Shown: one piece after another, positions 22,548 to 34,645 of the stretch
Numbering within the stretch: the stretch's first letter is position 1
Layout of the letters: each line of letters starts with the position of its first letter
Made by a program: the position numbers and the translations under genes
Assembly: GCA_007922305.1 (NCBI GenBank)
Contig: ML677344.1
Location: 2,194,497 to 2,258,496, forward strand
DNA from: Dermatemys mawii
Lineage: Eukaryota > Chordata > Testudines > Dermatemydidae
Reading direction: 5' to 3'
DNA: 64,000 nucleotides
The notes under the pieces: generated by a model
Databases searched by the model: none
What the model was told of the DNA's origin: nothing
Seen by the model: the letters and a program-made list of their open reading frames with translations, nothing else

Positions 22548-23220
22548 ACCTCTCCTCACACCGCATTATGGTGTATCTAAAAAATACGCATACTTCATAG
22601 ATGGTTTTATTAAACCCTTTTCTAACAGAGCCTTAAAATATGCATGATGCTTTGGGACAAAAGGCACCAAATGCAAATGCTGAATAACAACAATACTCTC
22701 GGAGGACGTGTGGGGGCATTTGCTATGCAATTAAAAGCATGGGTTGACAAGATAGCAGCCCTCGCTCAAGTGGCGGGGGATGTCTCCAGCATGAGCGAGT
22801 GACTGATTTCATGGCAGCTCACTGAGCTGCGGATGGAGACACCAGGGGGCGAGGGATGAACAGGGGTGTAGTAGTATTCATTTTTTTTAACATTAGTTTT
22901 AATAAAGTTTTAAATTTGTTCTTATCAGCTGCAGAAGGGTGTTGAAATCTGGTCAGCTCTCGGTTTCCCTTCCTGTCCCACAGCTGGAATTGCAGCTCCT
23001 TAATGCCCTGGTTCCTTAACGATTCAAACCTACTTAATTTGCAGAACATCCATTATAGGGACAGGCGTCCAAATTGCCCCGAATGATGCATGGATTATAT
23101 AATTAACTCCAGCTACGTTGCTTCCTGTACAGTGTTGTCCGCTGCAGGACAGAAGAGATACACGTAGCTACCATGAACATGCAGGGGATTCTTTAGGGAG
23201 GCTGCCGTGATTCTTCCTGG
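22548..23220. other. Unassigned sequence
   Basis: Nothing recognised. The minus-strand frame 22819-23049 has no supporting features. Confidence 0.4.
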
Positions 23221-23580
23221 TTCCCATGCTGACTGAGGCAGCCCACCCTCCGGCTCCTCTCTGCCTCAGTTCCCCACCTGTACAATGTACTTTCCTTACA
23301 GTTCTATTTCAGTGGTTGAGATGACTAGCTGCTTGGGCCAGGGCTGTCTCTCATTACTCAGTGCCTCGCCCAACCGGGCCCTGATTCTGACTGGGGCCTC
23401 GGTGGCCATGGCAACGCTCTAGGCCCCAGCTGAAATGGACACAAGCGGGTGGAAAAACAGACACAGGGGGAGGGGAAATGACCTGTCTAAAGTCACACAG
23501 GAAGAGCCGGGACTAGACTGCAGGTCTTCTGACTCCCAGGCCAGTACCCCACCCACTAGACCACACTGTCTCTTGATACT
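23221..23580 (-). repeat. MIR-type SINE pair
   Basis: Around 23230-23300 a forward core (CTGCCTCAGTTCCCCACCTG) is seen. At 23430-23575 a minus-strand MIR is better preserved, including the core word TAAAGTCACACAGG and a tRNA-like head CCACTAGACCAC. The two face opposite directions. Confidence 0.65.
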
Positions 23581-23689
23581 AGTCTACTGGGACATGTGCA
23601 GTCACAGACATCAACTTTCTAAAGTACCGGGGGGGGCTTGCCCCTAGCTCAGTGCACAAGGGAGAAGGTGAAGAAAGCCCCCTAACAAG

Positions 23690-24257
23690 AAGGACCTGTT
23701 GCTTGATCTGTGGGGGGCCAGGTTTACTGGGCATAAGCAAGAGATCCCTAAACATCATATAAAGATTGCTTATTATAGAGGCTTCTAGTACCTTTTAAAG
23801 CTTAAGATTGTAACTCATTTGTGTATTTAACCTGCTTTAACCTTGTAAATAATTCTTTTGTTCCCTTTTCCTTATTTACTGTGTATGTACACATTTTGTT
23901 ATAGGACTGGTTACAAGCGTTATCTTTGATGTGAGATCCAAGGGGCAATTGCCCTGGGGTAAGTGACTGGTCCTTCAGGACTGGGAGTAACTCGAATATT
24001 GCTGTGATCCTTGGTGTTAGGGACCATCTAAGACAAAGGAGGCTCACCTGGGTGACGAGACAGACTGGAGAACCGACGGCGATTGTCTGTGACTCCTTGT
24101 TAAGGCTGTTATATTGCCTGAGGAATTTACGGTTGATAATTGGCTGGTGAAAGCTAAATATAGACCTCACAGCCGGTTTGGAGTTTTTGCCCTGGTTCTT
24201 AACAGTCTGCCCTGAGAATGGTACCCACACTCTTGAGTCACTGCAGGTAGCATTACA
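23690..24257 (+). mobile_element. Partial LTR of family C
   Basis: 5'-truncated copy, collinear with the family-C LTR at 11154-14482 on the opposite strand. Shared segments include GGCATAAGCAA, ATTATAGAGGCTTCTA, TTATAGGACTGGTTACAAGC and GTAAGTGACTGGTCCTT. It ends near GGTAGCATTACA at 24257, corresponding to GAGCACTACA of the other copy. Confidence 0.75.
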
Positions 24258-25523
24258 CTGGCCCATGTTATCTGCCTGGCAACCTTATGTGTTACCCTCG
24301 TCACAATAGGGAACCTCTGAAAATCTGAGAGCTGCCCGGGTAACACTGAGCCAGCTGGTGTCAGTGGGCCTTGGAGTCAGCAGAGGTGGGCTGATCCCCA
24401 GTGGTTTTCGGTGTATAAACTTGTTCAGCTGCAAGCAGGGAACGTGGCCAGAGACACCAAGCAGATGCTTTCCCACTGACATTTCAAGCCAAGACACAGA
24501 GGAGGTGGCAGGCGGTGTTCATTTCATAATCACTGGAGCAAGAAGAATCGGCAGTAGCTTAATTACATTCCCCTGCTTCAGGATGTCAGATTAATAGGGC
24601 TTGAGTCTGCTTTCGATTCTTACACTCTGTGTAAATCAGAAGTAACGCCTCGATCAGTGCTGTGCCCAGCACAGGCTGCATAGTAGTCATTTGTGACTCC
24701 TTGACCTCGGGGCCTGTTCTGGGATTGTTTTGGCACGGTCCAGTGCAGCCTCAAGGCTGCTCTAAAGTACATTGGCTGACTATGGCTCCCAGGGCCAATA
24801 CGCCAACGGAGAATATCCAGAGCGTATTCTCATAGTTCTATTTCAGCTGGGGACTTCACTGGTTCTCCAGTTAAATGCCGGAGTGGTGTAAAGAAGTACA
24901 TGGTGGCAGAAGAGTCTGGGCCAAAGGAGATTTTCTGGGTAAATAAGATGGGGAGTGGGCCCGGTGTCTTCAGGAGACATAGATATCAGCTCTTTGGCCT
25001 GATCCATGTCTCGAACTGCGTTTTTCCATTCTCGTCTCAAACACAGATACAGGCTGTGAAATGAAATGAAATGTCCAGTCTAGCCTGGAGAGAATGTGTC
25101 TTAATCACAAACCTCTGTGAAATTCATTTCTCTGCGCTGTGACATCCTGGGGCCAATTGCTCTGAAGAGATCCGAGCCAGAGGAATGCAGGGCTCAGCGG
25201 ATTGTGTTTCGCGTTGCTTTCTATCCATATGTCTCTGACAGCTAGAGAGGAGTTGGGGGCGATGGCAGGGATATTGCAGATGGAAATTGGTGCTGATTAA
25301 TTAGGCAGGCTATATATCGAGACTTTTACGTTGGAGGCTAGGGAAGGGGATTCAGGCTGGCCATTCTCAGATGGACTCTCCCATTGAAATGGCAGGGGCT
25401 TCTGGATCAGCGACGCCCCGGCAGATCATGAATCCTGTGTTCGTGAATGAGCATCTGGCTGGCAAAGTGCCCACTTGGAATCCAAGGCCCATCATATGCC
25501 AACATGCATTGAAAATAACAAAA
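24258..25523. other. Unassigned sequence
   Basis: No gene or complete element recognised. Frames 24358-24594 and 24843-25040 lack domain content. Confidence 0.4.
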
Positions 25524-25575
25524 GTGTGTGTGTGTGTGTGTGTGTCTATGAGAGAGAGAAAGAGAGAGAGAGAGG
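25524..25575. repeat. Compound (TG)n/(AG)n microsatellite
   Basis: About 11 TG units at 25524-25545, a short break, then a purine AG tract to about 25575. Polypurine/TG compound repeats of this kind are length-variable. Confidence 0.95.
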
Positions 25576-26364
25576 AATTTTAACAAAAATGAAAATACTT
25601 TCATTTTCCCTGACACTTTTCTTTGTTATTTTGGGGGTTTTCATGGAAATGTTAATTTTATTTATTTACTTTTGACAACAGAAAACCAAAGTGTTTCAAG
25701 TTGGAGGAATAAAAATGGGGGTGGTATTTATTTGTTAACGAAGACCCCCAAAATATTGTCAAATGAGCATTTGGGGTTTAAGAAAAAAGGAAAAATTCCA
25801 GCCTGCTCTCACTAGAAAGGCCAGTTGGCTTGTTGGGCTTTTTTTAGCTTCATCTTGCCCCATTGCATCTTGGGAGTTCAACTTCCCACTTGCTCTGGAG
25901 GGCATCAGCTGACCCAGGAAGGGGGGAAGGTCCTTTCTGGAGCAGCCAATCGTCTTTGCTGCTGGGGATTCTAGAAAACAACGGAGGCTGAAGATGTATC
26001 CCTATCACATGGGCTCGTCTGGGCTGTGGGTAGTCGCTGGAGGGGGGTTACCTGCAGCTAAGCCGCTGGAATCGAGGCAAAGCTAGGAGAGGCTCCTTGC
26101 ACACACGGAGTTGCAAAGGTTTTTTATCAAGCCCGACCGTTCATGCGGAGCTACGACGAACTCCCCGAACCAGATATAAGGCAGTGCCGGCAGCGCAGAC
26201 CAGTGGAGAATTTCACCGAAGCCCAGGTGATGTGACCATGTGGAGCTGACATCTCCAAGGGTACGGCTTCCTTCCCTCATCCTGACTGTCTCATCCTCCA
26301 AATGCCTGGGATGGACCGATTGCGATGCTACAATGAGGAAAGCCCTATAAGTACCTTGACAGAT
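25576..26364. other. Unassigned sequence
   Basis: An A/T-rich part followed by plain sequence. Nothing recognised. Confidence 0.4.
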
Positions 26365-26670
26365 AGGTTCATAGATCCCAAGGCCAGCAGGGACCATTGT
26401 GATGATCCAGTCTGACCCCCTGCCTGGCACAGAGACCTGCTGTGCTAGGTCAGAGCTTACAGAAAACAAGCCCGTCTTGATTTAAAAATGGTCAGTGATG
26501 GAGCATCCACCACGACTCTTGTTAATTCGTTCCAGTGATTGATTACTCTCACCGTTAATATTTTATGCCTCATTTCCAGTCGGCATTTGTCTAGCTTCAG
26601 TTTCCAGCCACTGGATCATGTTTGGCCTTTCTCTGCTCCATTGAAGAGCCTGTTATTAAATCATTGGCAC
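26365..26670 (-). repeat. CR1 3' segment, inverted
   Basis: CATAGATCCCAAGGCCAGCAGGGACCATTGTGATGATCCAGTCTGA is the reverse complement of a CR1 tail, so I read the element on the minus strand. It ends near the AAGAGCCTGTTATTAAATC block. Confidence 0.8.
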
Positions 26671-26689
26671 CTACGCACCTTCCAAGGCT

Positions 26690-27610
26690 AGAGTGGCTCA
26701 TTATGATCCTATAGCCTGTACTGCTGCATAGCATAGACCTGAGAATCCTCTATCCCATCCCGACCTCCTGGCTAAACTAGAGCGTATTTTATTAGAAAGA
26801 CTCTACAGGCTTGTCAACCCCAAGTGTTCAAAAGTCACAAGAAAAATCATTTGGGGGTGAGCTGAAAGTCATGAGATTTTAAAAAGTATCAAAGGTTGGG
26901 TTCTTTTTTGTTCTGTGTTTTGAGCCTTTGGGGCTCATGTTTTCAAGCGTTCAGGGCCGCAATGAGGGCTAGCCACTTGTTTGTAAAACAATGAAAGCGG
27001 AGGGTCCTATGTAATCACATGAATCCGGGAGCTGGCACTTAAAGAAAAACACAGATGTTTACGAGACTGGCGATAAAGTCATGAGAGTTGGCAATGCTGT
27101 ACCCAGTCTTCTTTTAAAGACTCCATGAAGAATCCATCCCATCCCCAAGCTGATCCAATGATTAACTACCATCATTGTTAGATATATTGAGCATTATATG
27201 CTGTCTTCCTGCAGCATTATGTCGTTGTCTGCTAGATTGAAGAGCCATCTACCATCAGAAATCTCACCCCTAGGTGAGCACTATAGACTGTGATGCTTTT
27301 TAACGTCCTCTTGGACAAAGGAAACAGATTAGGCTGCTTTAGTCTCTCACTAGAAGGCAGGTTTTCCAGAACCTTGATTCATTCTTGTGGCTCTTTTTGG
27401 AACCCTTGCCAGGTCTTCAACATCCTGCGTGAGATGCGGCCCCCCAGCACTGGACACAGTGTCCGATAACGGTCTCTCAGTCGTGCTGGATACAGAGGCA
27501 ATACCGCCTCCCTGCTCTTGGTAGTCCCCTCCTTACCCATCCAAGGGATTGCATTAGCTTTCACAGACACAGCGTCAGGGGGCTTCCACCAGGACCCTAA
27601 GTCCTGCTCA
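26690..27610 (-). repeat. Second inverted CR1 segment, split by a hAT
   Basis: A CR1 tail-like start near 26700 (GGCTCATTATGATCCTAT) is followed by CR1 3' UTR sequence. This includes a second GCTAGATTGAAGAGCC block at about 27232, also seen at 18822 and 26635, and GGACACAGTGTCCGATAACGGTCTC at about 27450. The hAT at 26816-27099 lies within it. Because the GAAGAGCC block occurs twice, there are two CR1 copies here and not one. Confidence 0.65.
26816..27099. mobile_element. hAT-like non-autonomous element
   Basis: Begins CAGGCTTGTCAACCCCAAG and ends GAGAGTTGGCAATGCTG, which reads inward as CAGCATTGCCAACTCTC. Same family as 20169-20440 by ends and body. An 8-bp duplication is not evident. Confidence 0.65.
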
Positions 27611-28629
27611 CCCACTGTGTGATCTATACTCTTTGCTCAGTCACAGGGGAAGTGGGGGTAATAGAACAAGGCTGACTAGCCCCCGGCTTCTGGCCCTTAA
27701 AGGGGCAGGCCACCCTCACTGTTAATCTGGAAGGTCTACACAAGACAAGTATCTTCTCCCCTCCCCTCATCCCTCCCTGCCCCCACACATACACACCTTC
27801 CCTTCCAGATACAGGAGCGACTGCCTGAATTCTTCCTGCCCCTGTGCAGACATCCAGGGATTCCACGTCGGCTCTTTTAAGAGAGCTGCTGACCCTGGGG
27901 CATGCTGAGGGCTCCCTGGAGGTGCTGAGGGGACGTCTACACTGCTCTGTAAACCCCAGTCTGCGGGACCTGGGCTTGGGGACTCGAGCGTCCACACTGC
28001 ATTGCAAACCCCGGCTTCCAGTGCCTGGAGCCGGGTCTCACAGCCAGGCTAGGGCATCCCCACTGGACTGTGCAAACCTTCTGACACGTGCCTGAGGCTC
28101 GGATGGGAGCCATGCTGCAAAACACCAGGGCTTAGGCCTGAGTGTGAGCTAGGGGAGGGAGTCTGTTTTCCTTCCTCAGTTCCCAGATTTATGAGCTCAT
28201 ACTAGCACTGCTTCTCTCTTCGAGCGCCTGCGCGAGCTGAAGGGTTCCTAGCTGCGGTTTTTCCCTCCCCAGCTGCATCCATTCTTGGCTCATTGGCAAG
28301 CGGGCAGGACTGGCTCCCCCCACCGCTGAAGCCCCCGGTGCCCTCTGTGAACTTCTGTGGACTCGTCCGTTCTTCCTGTCACGGGTCAGATTCTATGAGA
28401 AAAGTTCTCATCTCAGCTGACTTTTCCCCAGGGGAAACTGAAGAGTTATGCGAACAACGTGGCCTCACTGCTTCCATTTAAACTTAGTATATGTTTCCTT
28501 GCCTGGCTTGCCCCTGCTTCTGCTCTGTGTCCCATACCCAAAATAAACAAACTGCAAACAACCAACTGCCACCTTCCCTCGACTGATCCCAACCTTCTGA
28601 CTCGAGAATCGCTTAAAACTAGTGTCCGG
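27611..28629. other. Mostly unassigned, with a Harbinger-like relic
   Basis: About 27928-28135 contains GGGGACGTCTACACTGC near its left side and repeated GGGCTTG/CACTGC blocks, resembling PIF/Harbinger termini (GTCTACACT). The right terminus is missing. Overlapping frames on both strands at 27624-28125 are by-products of this repeat. Confidence 0.4.
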
Positions 28630-29439
28630 GGGTGTAAGGTGGAAACCTCAGGGAAAACAGCAAGCTGGGTGTTGGTCCCACTGTGACATTTTGGGGTGCA
28701 GTGAAGGGTTGTGTCACCAGCTGTCCATCAACTCTGGGTGTCTCCAGTTCTTTGCTCCTGTGGATCATAGCCAGGACACCAGCAGCCAGCAGACTAGCAA
28801 GGACGGCTTCCCTGGTCTAGTTACTGTGTTCCAAGCGACCCCAGTCTGCAATTTCCCCAAAACAGCCTCCATGCAGTGGCCTGAAACACTCCTCGAAGTT
28901 CTTAAGTCTGCAGCTCCGTTAAAGAGGCAGAAATAACAGCTTGTTATCTTGACAGGAGCTACCGCTCCCTTCGGTTCAATCACAGCACTGGGGCGGGTTA
29001 GAGCCAAAGTAAAACAAGGGTATTTAATGACAGAGACAGGTTTTAAGTGAGTTCGAGTATAAGGGACAAGGATAGGAAGGGTTCCCAATGAACCAAAGTA
29101 AAAATACACTTTCTAATAGCTAAGACCTAACGTAACAGGCTACAGACTTTGTCCAAGGGAACTTCTCACTGATCTTCCTTTTTCAGATTAGCTTTCGTTG
29201 TCAGATGCTACCAGTGTGGTGCTCTGCTCCTGTTCGATGATGATATCAGTCGGCTGCGTGCGTGTTCCCTCTGTGTGCTGTCTCAGCTCTGCAGATCGCT
29301 GACACAGCAGACCCCGAGAGAACCCCCAAAGACCACAGACTCTGATAAGGTATGAAGGAACCTGGGCCTGGTTTATTGTCAATCGAAGCACAGTGATAGT
29401 TTCCTATAGACTCTACAGGACATACTACGCATATGTGCC
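28630..29439. repeat. Possible LTR-type repeat, unclassified
   Basis: The sequence has a TTAATGACAGAGACAGG segment after an A-rich stretch and reads like the minus strand of an LTR, but I could not define TG/CA ends or target duplications. Confidence 0.35.
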
Positions 29440-29990
29440 CCCTGACAAAGGACACAGCTCAGTGGGTGGAGGGATGCTCCACTGCTCCCTAGGCCAGACA
29501 AATATGTGCACTCTGGAGCCTATTCTTATACACAGGTGCAGAACAGATTACTCCTCATTCCTGCTGCACTGAGAGGCAGCCCCTTTACGTATCAGGGCGC
29601 TGCTTCTCCCTGCTACCTGTTGGTTCAAACAAACAAGTCTAGCCATCATGTTGTCCGTTTGCCCCAGTCTTTAGGATGCATCTGCCTGTTCCTTGTTATC
29701 TCTGTGGAACGTTCTTGTACTTGGATGTTCTGGTGCCATCCTGGCCCACGTTCCTCTTATTCGTGCTCATATGTGAATACGTGCTTCCATCAGCCTCCTT
29801 CTTGCCCGTTTCTGTGAGCAGGGCCAGCCTCTGGCTCACAGCCCAGCTTCGCTTTATATTAGCGAGGTCATGACCATTACTTTAGTATAGAGCTCAGGCC
29901 TCATTCATTACCGGGCCTTTGATACTAGGATTTATGTTTCAGGGACTCATCTTACTACAGCTCTTAGTCCGGATCCCTGCAGAGCAAGGT
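29440..29990. repeat. Unclassified long repeat, copy 2
   Basis: Its start (GACAAAGGACACAGCTCAGT, CTCCACTGCTCCCTAGGC) corresponds to the repeat at 21510-22110. Later parts share TGGTTCAAACAAACAAG-like words with the TGGTTCAGACAAGAGAG region of that copy. Confidence 0.4.
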
Positions 29991-29992
29991 GA

Positions 29993-30050
29993 CCAGACAA
30001 CAAGTGTGAAAAATTGGGACGGGGGTGGGGGGTAATAGGAGCCAAATTCC
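29993..30050. mobile_element. Short hAT fragment
   Basis: GGTGACCAGACAACAAGTGTG followed by AAAAATTGGGACGGGGG is recalled as the left end of a common turtle hAT. The partner end is absent. Confidence 0.45.
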
Positions 30051-30690
30051 AATTCCTGTTAGTTCCGGGATCCATGCACAGCCAGGTCTGCAGGGAAAGG
30101 GACTCAAAGGAGAATCAAACCCAGTTACGGTTGTGTTGGGAACTCCTCCTGGTCCATAAAACACAAGGTGGAAGACGGATGCTCCAGCTGTCACCGGCTT
30201 CTCGCTCCCCTCTAATTTCTGCTTGTAAGGAAAGGAACAGGGCTGTGCTGCGGAGAAGGAGTCGTATTTATCAAGCAGCCAGAGTGGCTGCTTGAGGCAA
30301 AGGGGGAGAAATGAATCAAGAGGGCCGACGTGATTGTTCCCTCCCTGTGGCGCTCTGGTGCTCAGACTGGTGGCTTTTCATTATTAAATGGAGGCTGGTT
30401 AGCAGCCCAGGCCTCCTGGTGAGTTTTGTTTTAATTTCCTTTACTGTCTGGTGAAAGGATCTTTTCATTAACAACTTCCTCCACGGGCTGCAAAGCCTCT
30501 TGTTCCTCCAGCTCCTGAACGTGTTAATTACCTGCCCAGGATAAAGCGCAATAACCCACCTGACATGTTATTTACTGTTGCTCCACTGTTCCCCTCGGAT
30601 TGTCTGGGTTCTCCCTCCTCTCAGAGGAGACGTCTCCACAGGAACTGGGAGGGTAATTTCCAGCGCCGGTAGACGTGTGCACTATCTGTG
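30051..30690. other. Unassigned sequence
   Basis: No recognisable gene or full element. Confidence 0.4.
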
Positions 30691-31676
30691 ATGGATGCTA
30701 GCAAGCAGGGATCAGTTCTGGGTCTGGTTCTGTTCTATATCCTCATCAATGATTTAGATAATGGCATAGAGAGGGCACTGATAAAGTCTGCGGATGATAC
30801 TAAGCTGGGGGAGGTTGCAAGTGCTTCTGGAGGTAGGATTAAAATTCAAAATGATCTGGACAAACTGGAGAAATGGTCTGAAGTAAAAGGGATGAAATTC
30901 AATAACAACAAATGCAAAGTGCTCCACTTAGGAAGGAACAATCAGTCACATACATACGAAATGGGAAATGACTGTCTGGAAAGGAGTGCTACCGAAAGGT
31001 ATTTAGGGGTCATAGTAGAACACAAGCTAAATATGAGTTAACTGTGTAAGACTATTGCAAAAAAAGTGGACATCATTCTGGGATGTATTAGCTGGAGTGT
31101 TGTAAGCGAGACACGAGAAGTAATTCTTCCGCTCTACTCCGCGATGATTAGGCCTCAACTGGAGTATTGTGTCCAGTTCTGGGTGCCACATTTCAGGAAA
31201 GATGTGGACCAGTTGGAGAAAGTCCAGAGAAGAGCAACAAAAATGATTAAAGGTCTAGAAAGCATGACCGAGGAGGGAAGATTGAAAAAATTGAGTTTAT
31301 TTAGTTTGGAGAAGAGAAGACTGAGAGGAGACATGATAACAGTTTTCAAGTACATAAAAAGTTGTTACAAGGAGGAGGGAGTAAAATTGTTCTCCTTAAC
31401 CTCCGATGATGGGATAAGAAGCAATGGGCTTAAATTGCAGCAAGGGCAGTTTAGATTGGACATTAGGAAAAACTTCCTAACTGTCAGGGTGGTTAAGCAC
31501 TGGAATAAATTGCCCAGGGAGGCGGTGAAATCTCCGTCACTGGAGATTTTTAAGAGCAGGTCAGACAAACACCTGTCAGGGAGGGTCTAGATAATACTTA
31601 GTCCTGCCATGAGTGCAGGGGACCAGACTAGATGACCTCTCGAGGTGCCTTCCAGTCCTATGATTCTACGATTCTG
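30691..31676 (+). pseudogene. CR1 LINE 3' segment, second subfamily
   Basis: It begins at the GSVLGLVLFYILINDLDNG block of reverse transcriptase and continues with SADDTKLGEVAS, the ADD catalytic motif, and CKVLHLGRNNQ. A stop lies at about 31039, and the frame then continues as CVQFWVPHF, SLFSLEKRRLRGDMI and NFLTVRVVKHWNKLP. It ends in a TATGATTCTACGATTCTGTG-type tail. Only one stop over about 290 codons makes this the least decayed reverse transcriptase remnant in the window. The tail differs from the TTCTTATGTTCTTAT subfamily. Confidence 0.92.
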
Positions 31677-32009
31677 TGCTAAAAATAGTCCCGTAGCCCT
31701 GGCAGTGGGATGGACTAGCTGTCCAAGACCACACCTCAGCTCTTAGACGGGGTTGTACTTGGGGCAGATAGCCCGTCCTGCCACCTGTGCCGCCGCGCTG
31801 CAATTTTTAGTGTACTAGCTCAGGCATGTCTTCCTTGCTAGAAATGCCATCTCCATCGGCAGTGCAGATGTGCCTTGGTCACTTCACCTCCCCAGTCATG
31901 TCCTCAGCGACTGTGGGCGTTTTGAATAATGGATGATCTTGTTGCTAAGTCATCCACCTAATCCTTAGGAGACCTGACTTTAGTTCCTGCCTCTACCCAG
32001 GTTTCCTTT
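31677..32009. other. Unassigned spacer
   Basis: AGTGTACTAGCTCAGGCATGTC near 31810 hints at a Harbinger relic. Otherwise nothing is seen. Confidence 0.3.
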
Positions 32010-32345
32010 GTGTCCCCAGGAAAGGTACTTAATGCACCTTGTGTTTCAGTTTCTCCTCTGTATAATGGGCCTAACAGCACATCTCTACCTCACAGGGATA
32101 TTGCAAGGGTAAATACACTATCCTCTCTCTTTTGTGTACTTATGACCCTGCCACTTCATACATCATTGTAACATATTAATCCTTGCAGCATGCCCATAAA
32201 GTGTCCCTTTCCCCACTGAACAGAACGGAGCACAGAGAAGCTAAGTGACTTGCCCAAGGTCACACAGGAAGTCTGTGGCAGAGCAAGGAATTGTCCGTGG
32301 ATTTCCCAAGTCATAGCCTGGCACCCTAACCATTGGACTAACCTT
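32010..32345. repeat. Two MIR SINEs in opposite orientation
   Basis: 32010-32110 is forward (TTTCAGTTTCTCCTCTGTATAATGGG). 32160-32340 is reversed (AAGTGACTTGCCCAAGGTCAC, then CACCCTAACCATTGGACTAACC as the tRNA-like head). The second is nearly complete. Confidence 0.75.
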
Positions 32346-34479
32346 CCTCTTAATGAGTGTGAGGCACTCGAGCACTATAGAGATGGGGCCACAGATATAA
32401 TAAAGGATGGAGTTCTTTCATATTGTAGCCACACTATCATTAAAACTGTCCTAATCATAGACTGGAAACATAGTTTCCCTGATCCTCTAGGGATTGATTT
32501 CATTTTTGAGAATGGTGTTGGACTAATCGTGCTATAAACCCCAAGCTCTGGCTTCCTCAGTGGGTGATTTTAATGTAGAAGTGGGCAGGGAAGGATTTTT
32601 ATTCCCATTTTTCTTTTTTGCCACATTTTTTCCCCTGCAAAAATGTGAAGGCTGTGGTTGAAAAAACAAAACTAGGTCCTCTCCCATCCACCTGCAGTTT
32701 TTGGCCACCAAAAAGCTTAACTGAAAGTGAATGTTTCCGACAGAAATTTCCTTTACGGCAAAAGTAAAAATGTTTTTTGAAAAAAAAAATCCAATGAGGA
32801 ATTTAGAGAATTTCGACTGGCTCTGGTCTTTTTGAACCCAACTCTCAGGAAAAGCCCTCTACTGAGTCCAGTGCTGGAATGCACCATGTTTAGAGATCAT
32901 TGTTGCTACAGGCCGAAAAGATTTTGTAAATAGAGTCTGATTTTTGCTACCCAGAGGCTTTTCTCTTTGTTCCAGCCTCGCAGAGCTGAGTTAAGATCCA
33001 GGACCAGTGTATTCTGTACACCTGCAGGAATAGCTCTGTGTAAAAAGAGTAGCCATGTGTAACTGCCCCACCTGCTGGGGAAAGAAATTCATTATCTGAC
33101 TCTTGCAACAAAGCATTGGCTTGTCGGAGAAGCTAAAGAAGTCTCTGGCTAGGTCTCTGTGTGTGTTTGTCTGTGCCCCTCCTGGGTCCTTGTGCGCATG
33201 GTTATCTGTGCGCCATTCACTCCCTCAGGGTAACCTCGCCCACTTTCGAGCTCCCAGGGGGCTGGGGCTGCCCAGGGCAGCAGGTGAGGTCAAGAGCTCA
33301 GCAATATGTGTGATGTTGGCACACACATGTCGCATTTCTATATGCAACTTTGGTGGCCTATTTCTCTCCTAACTAGTGACAGTCCAGTTCCAAAGCCCCT
33401 GTGAGCTCTACCTCTCCAGACTGGGTATTACTGGTAGCAGAGGCTGCTACTGGAACATAGAGTGTGTCTGTGGCTCTCAGCGTTCATTGTTGTCTGGCTG
33501 CTGGATGTATGCAGTAAATGAACTGGCTACTGTATATGTGTCGCCACTGCCCTCTTGTGGATGGACTCAGAGTTGCTCAGCTGCGTGTCACAGACCCTCT
33601 ACTGCTAGCTTGCGCACTGGCTGGGAAAAGCCAGCAAAGCCAAAGGCTGGGTGCTCCCCTCCCAAAGAGTGTACCCCAGGCTATTGTCTCTTCCCAGGAT
33701 GATCCAGATGAGGTTGGGTTTAGCCAGTGGAAGAGAGGTCATCTACAGACCATGCAGGTCACGGTCCTTCCACTGGATGCTAGAAAAGATGCATGTGCAA
33801 CCCAGCAGTCAGCGAGTGTGTTATGTGTCTGCTCCACCAAGGATATGGGTCTGTGACCCCCCTCATCTATGCAGCAGGTCGGTACTCCATACCCAAGATG
33901 GTGGCTGTTCCATTGGCAGGGGGCAAAATGGGAGCAGGGGACAGGTGGATGGGGGAGAACAGGAGACCAAGAGGAGAGGGGGGAGAATACGTAGCACAAA
34001 CTCACCATGCTGTGCTCCGTGCAGGAAGCCTGCCAGCGATTGTCTCATTCACCCTGAAAGGGCCTGCTGCCCTTTCTTCTAGAGACCATTTGGCTTTGGT
34101 TAATTGGTTAGCACAGGAGGGTCATGGATAAGCCGCGTGAGCGAGGCTGGGACGTGGCCTTTCCTTGGCAGACAACCAGGCTGCAGGCAAACTAGCACCG
34201 GCGCCCAACACCACGGGGGAGCTCCCGCTGGCCCCGGTAGCTGCTTGTTGTTGCATTTGCTTCCCCAAGAGTTGCATTCATCTGCCTCACTAGAGCGGAA
34301 ACTCTGCCCTGCGCTGGGGTGAATTTCACCCTGTCTGAATTCCAGCGAGAGCCCAGACTTCACTTCCACATGACGACAAAGCTCTGCCTGCCTGATTGCT
34401 CCCCAAAAGTGCATTCAAGGAGAGGGGGTGAGTAGCAATTGCATAGCCCAGCGAACGAGTCTTCTGCCTCCTAGGCCTG
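32346..34479. other. Unassigned 2.1-kb stretch
   Basis: Several overlapping frames on both strands (33376-33702, 33518-33856, 33651-34082, 33739-34008) cancel each other and show no domain, so I do not call a gene. Nothing else is supported. Confidence 0.4.
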
Positions 34480-34645
34480 TCCCCTGGGTTCTGCTCCTGC
34501 CGCTGACCTTCTCTGTGCCCATGGTGGGCAAATTGCTTCTCCCCTTTGTTTTCCTTCCTATCCTGTGTCTCTCTTGTCTACTTAAATTGTAAGCTCTTCA
34601 GGACAGTGCTACCTGCCCCTATGTGTCTGAGAAACACCCAGCGCG
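34480..34645 (+). repeat. CORE-SINE fragment with tail
   Basis: It includes CTGCCGCTGACCTTCTCTGTGCC and the tail AAATTGTAAGCTCTTCAGGACAG. Confidence 0.6.

Noticed and set aside
23435..23647. 70-codon frame
   Set aside because: It is the sense translation of a reversed MIR SINE.
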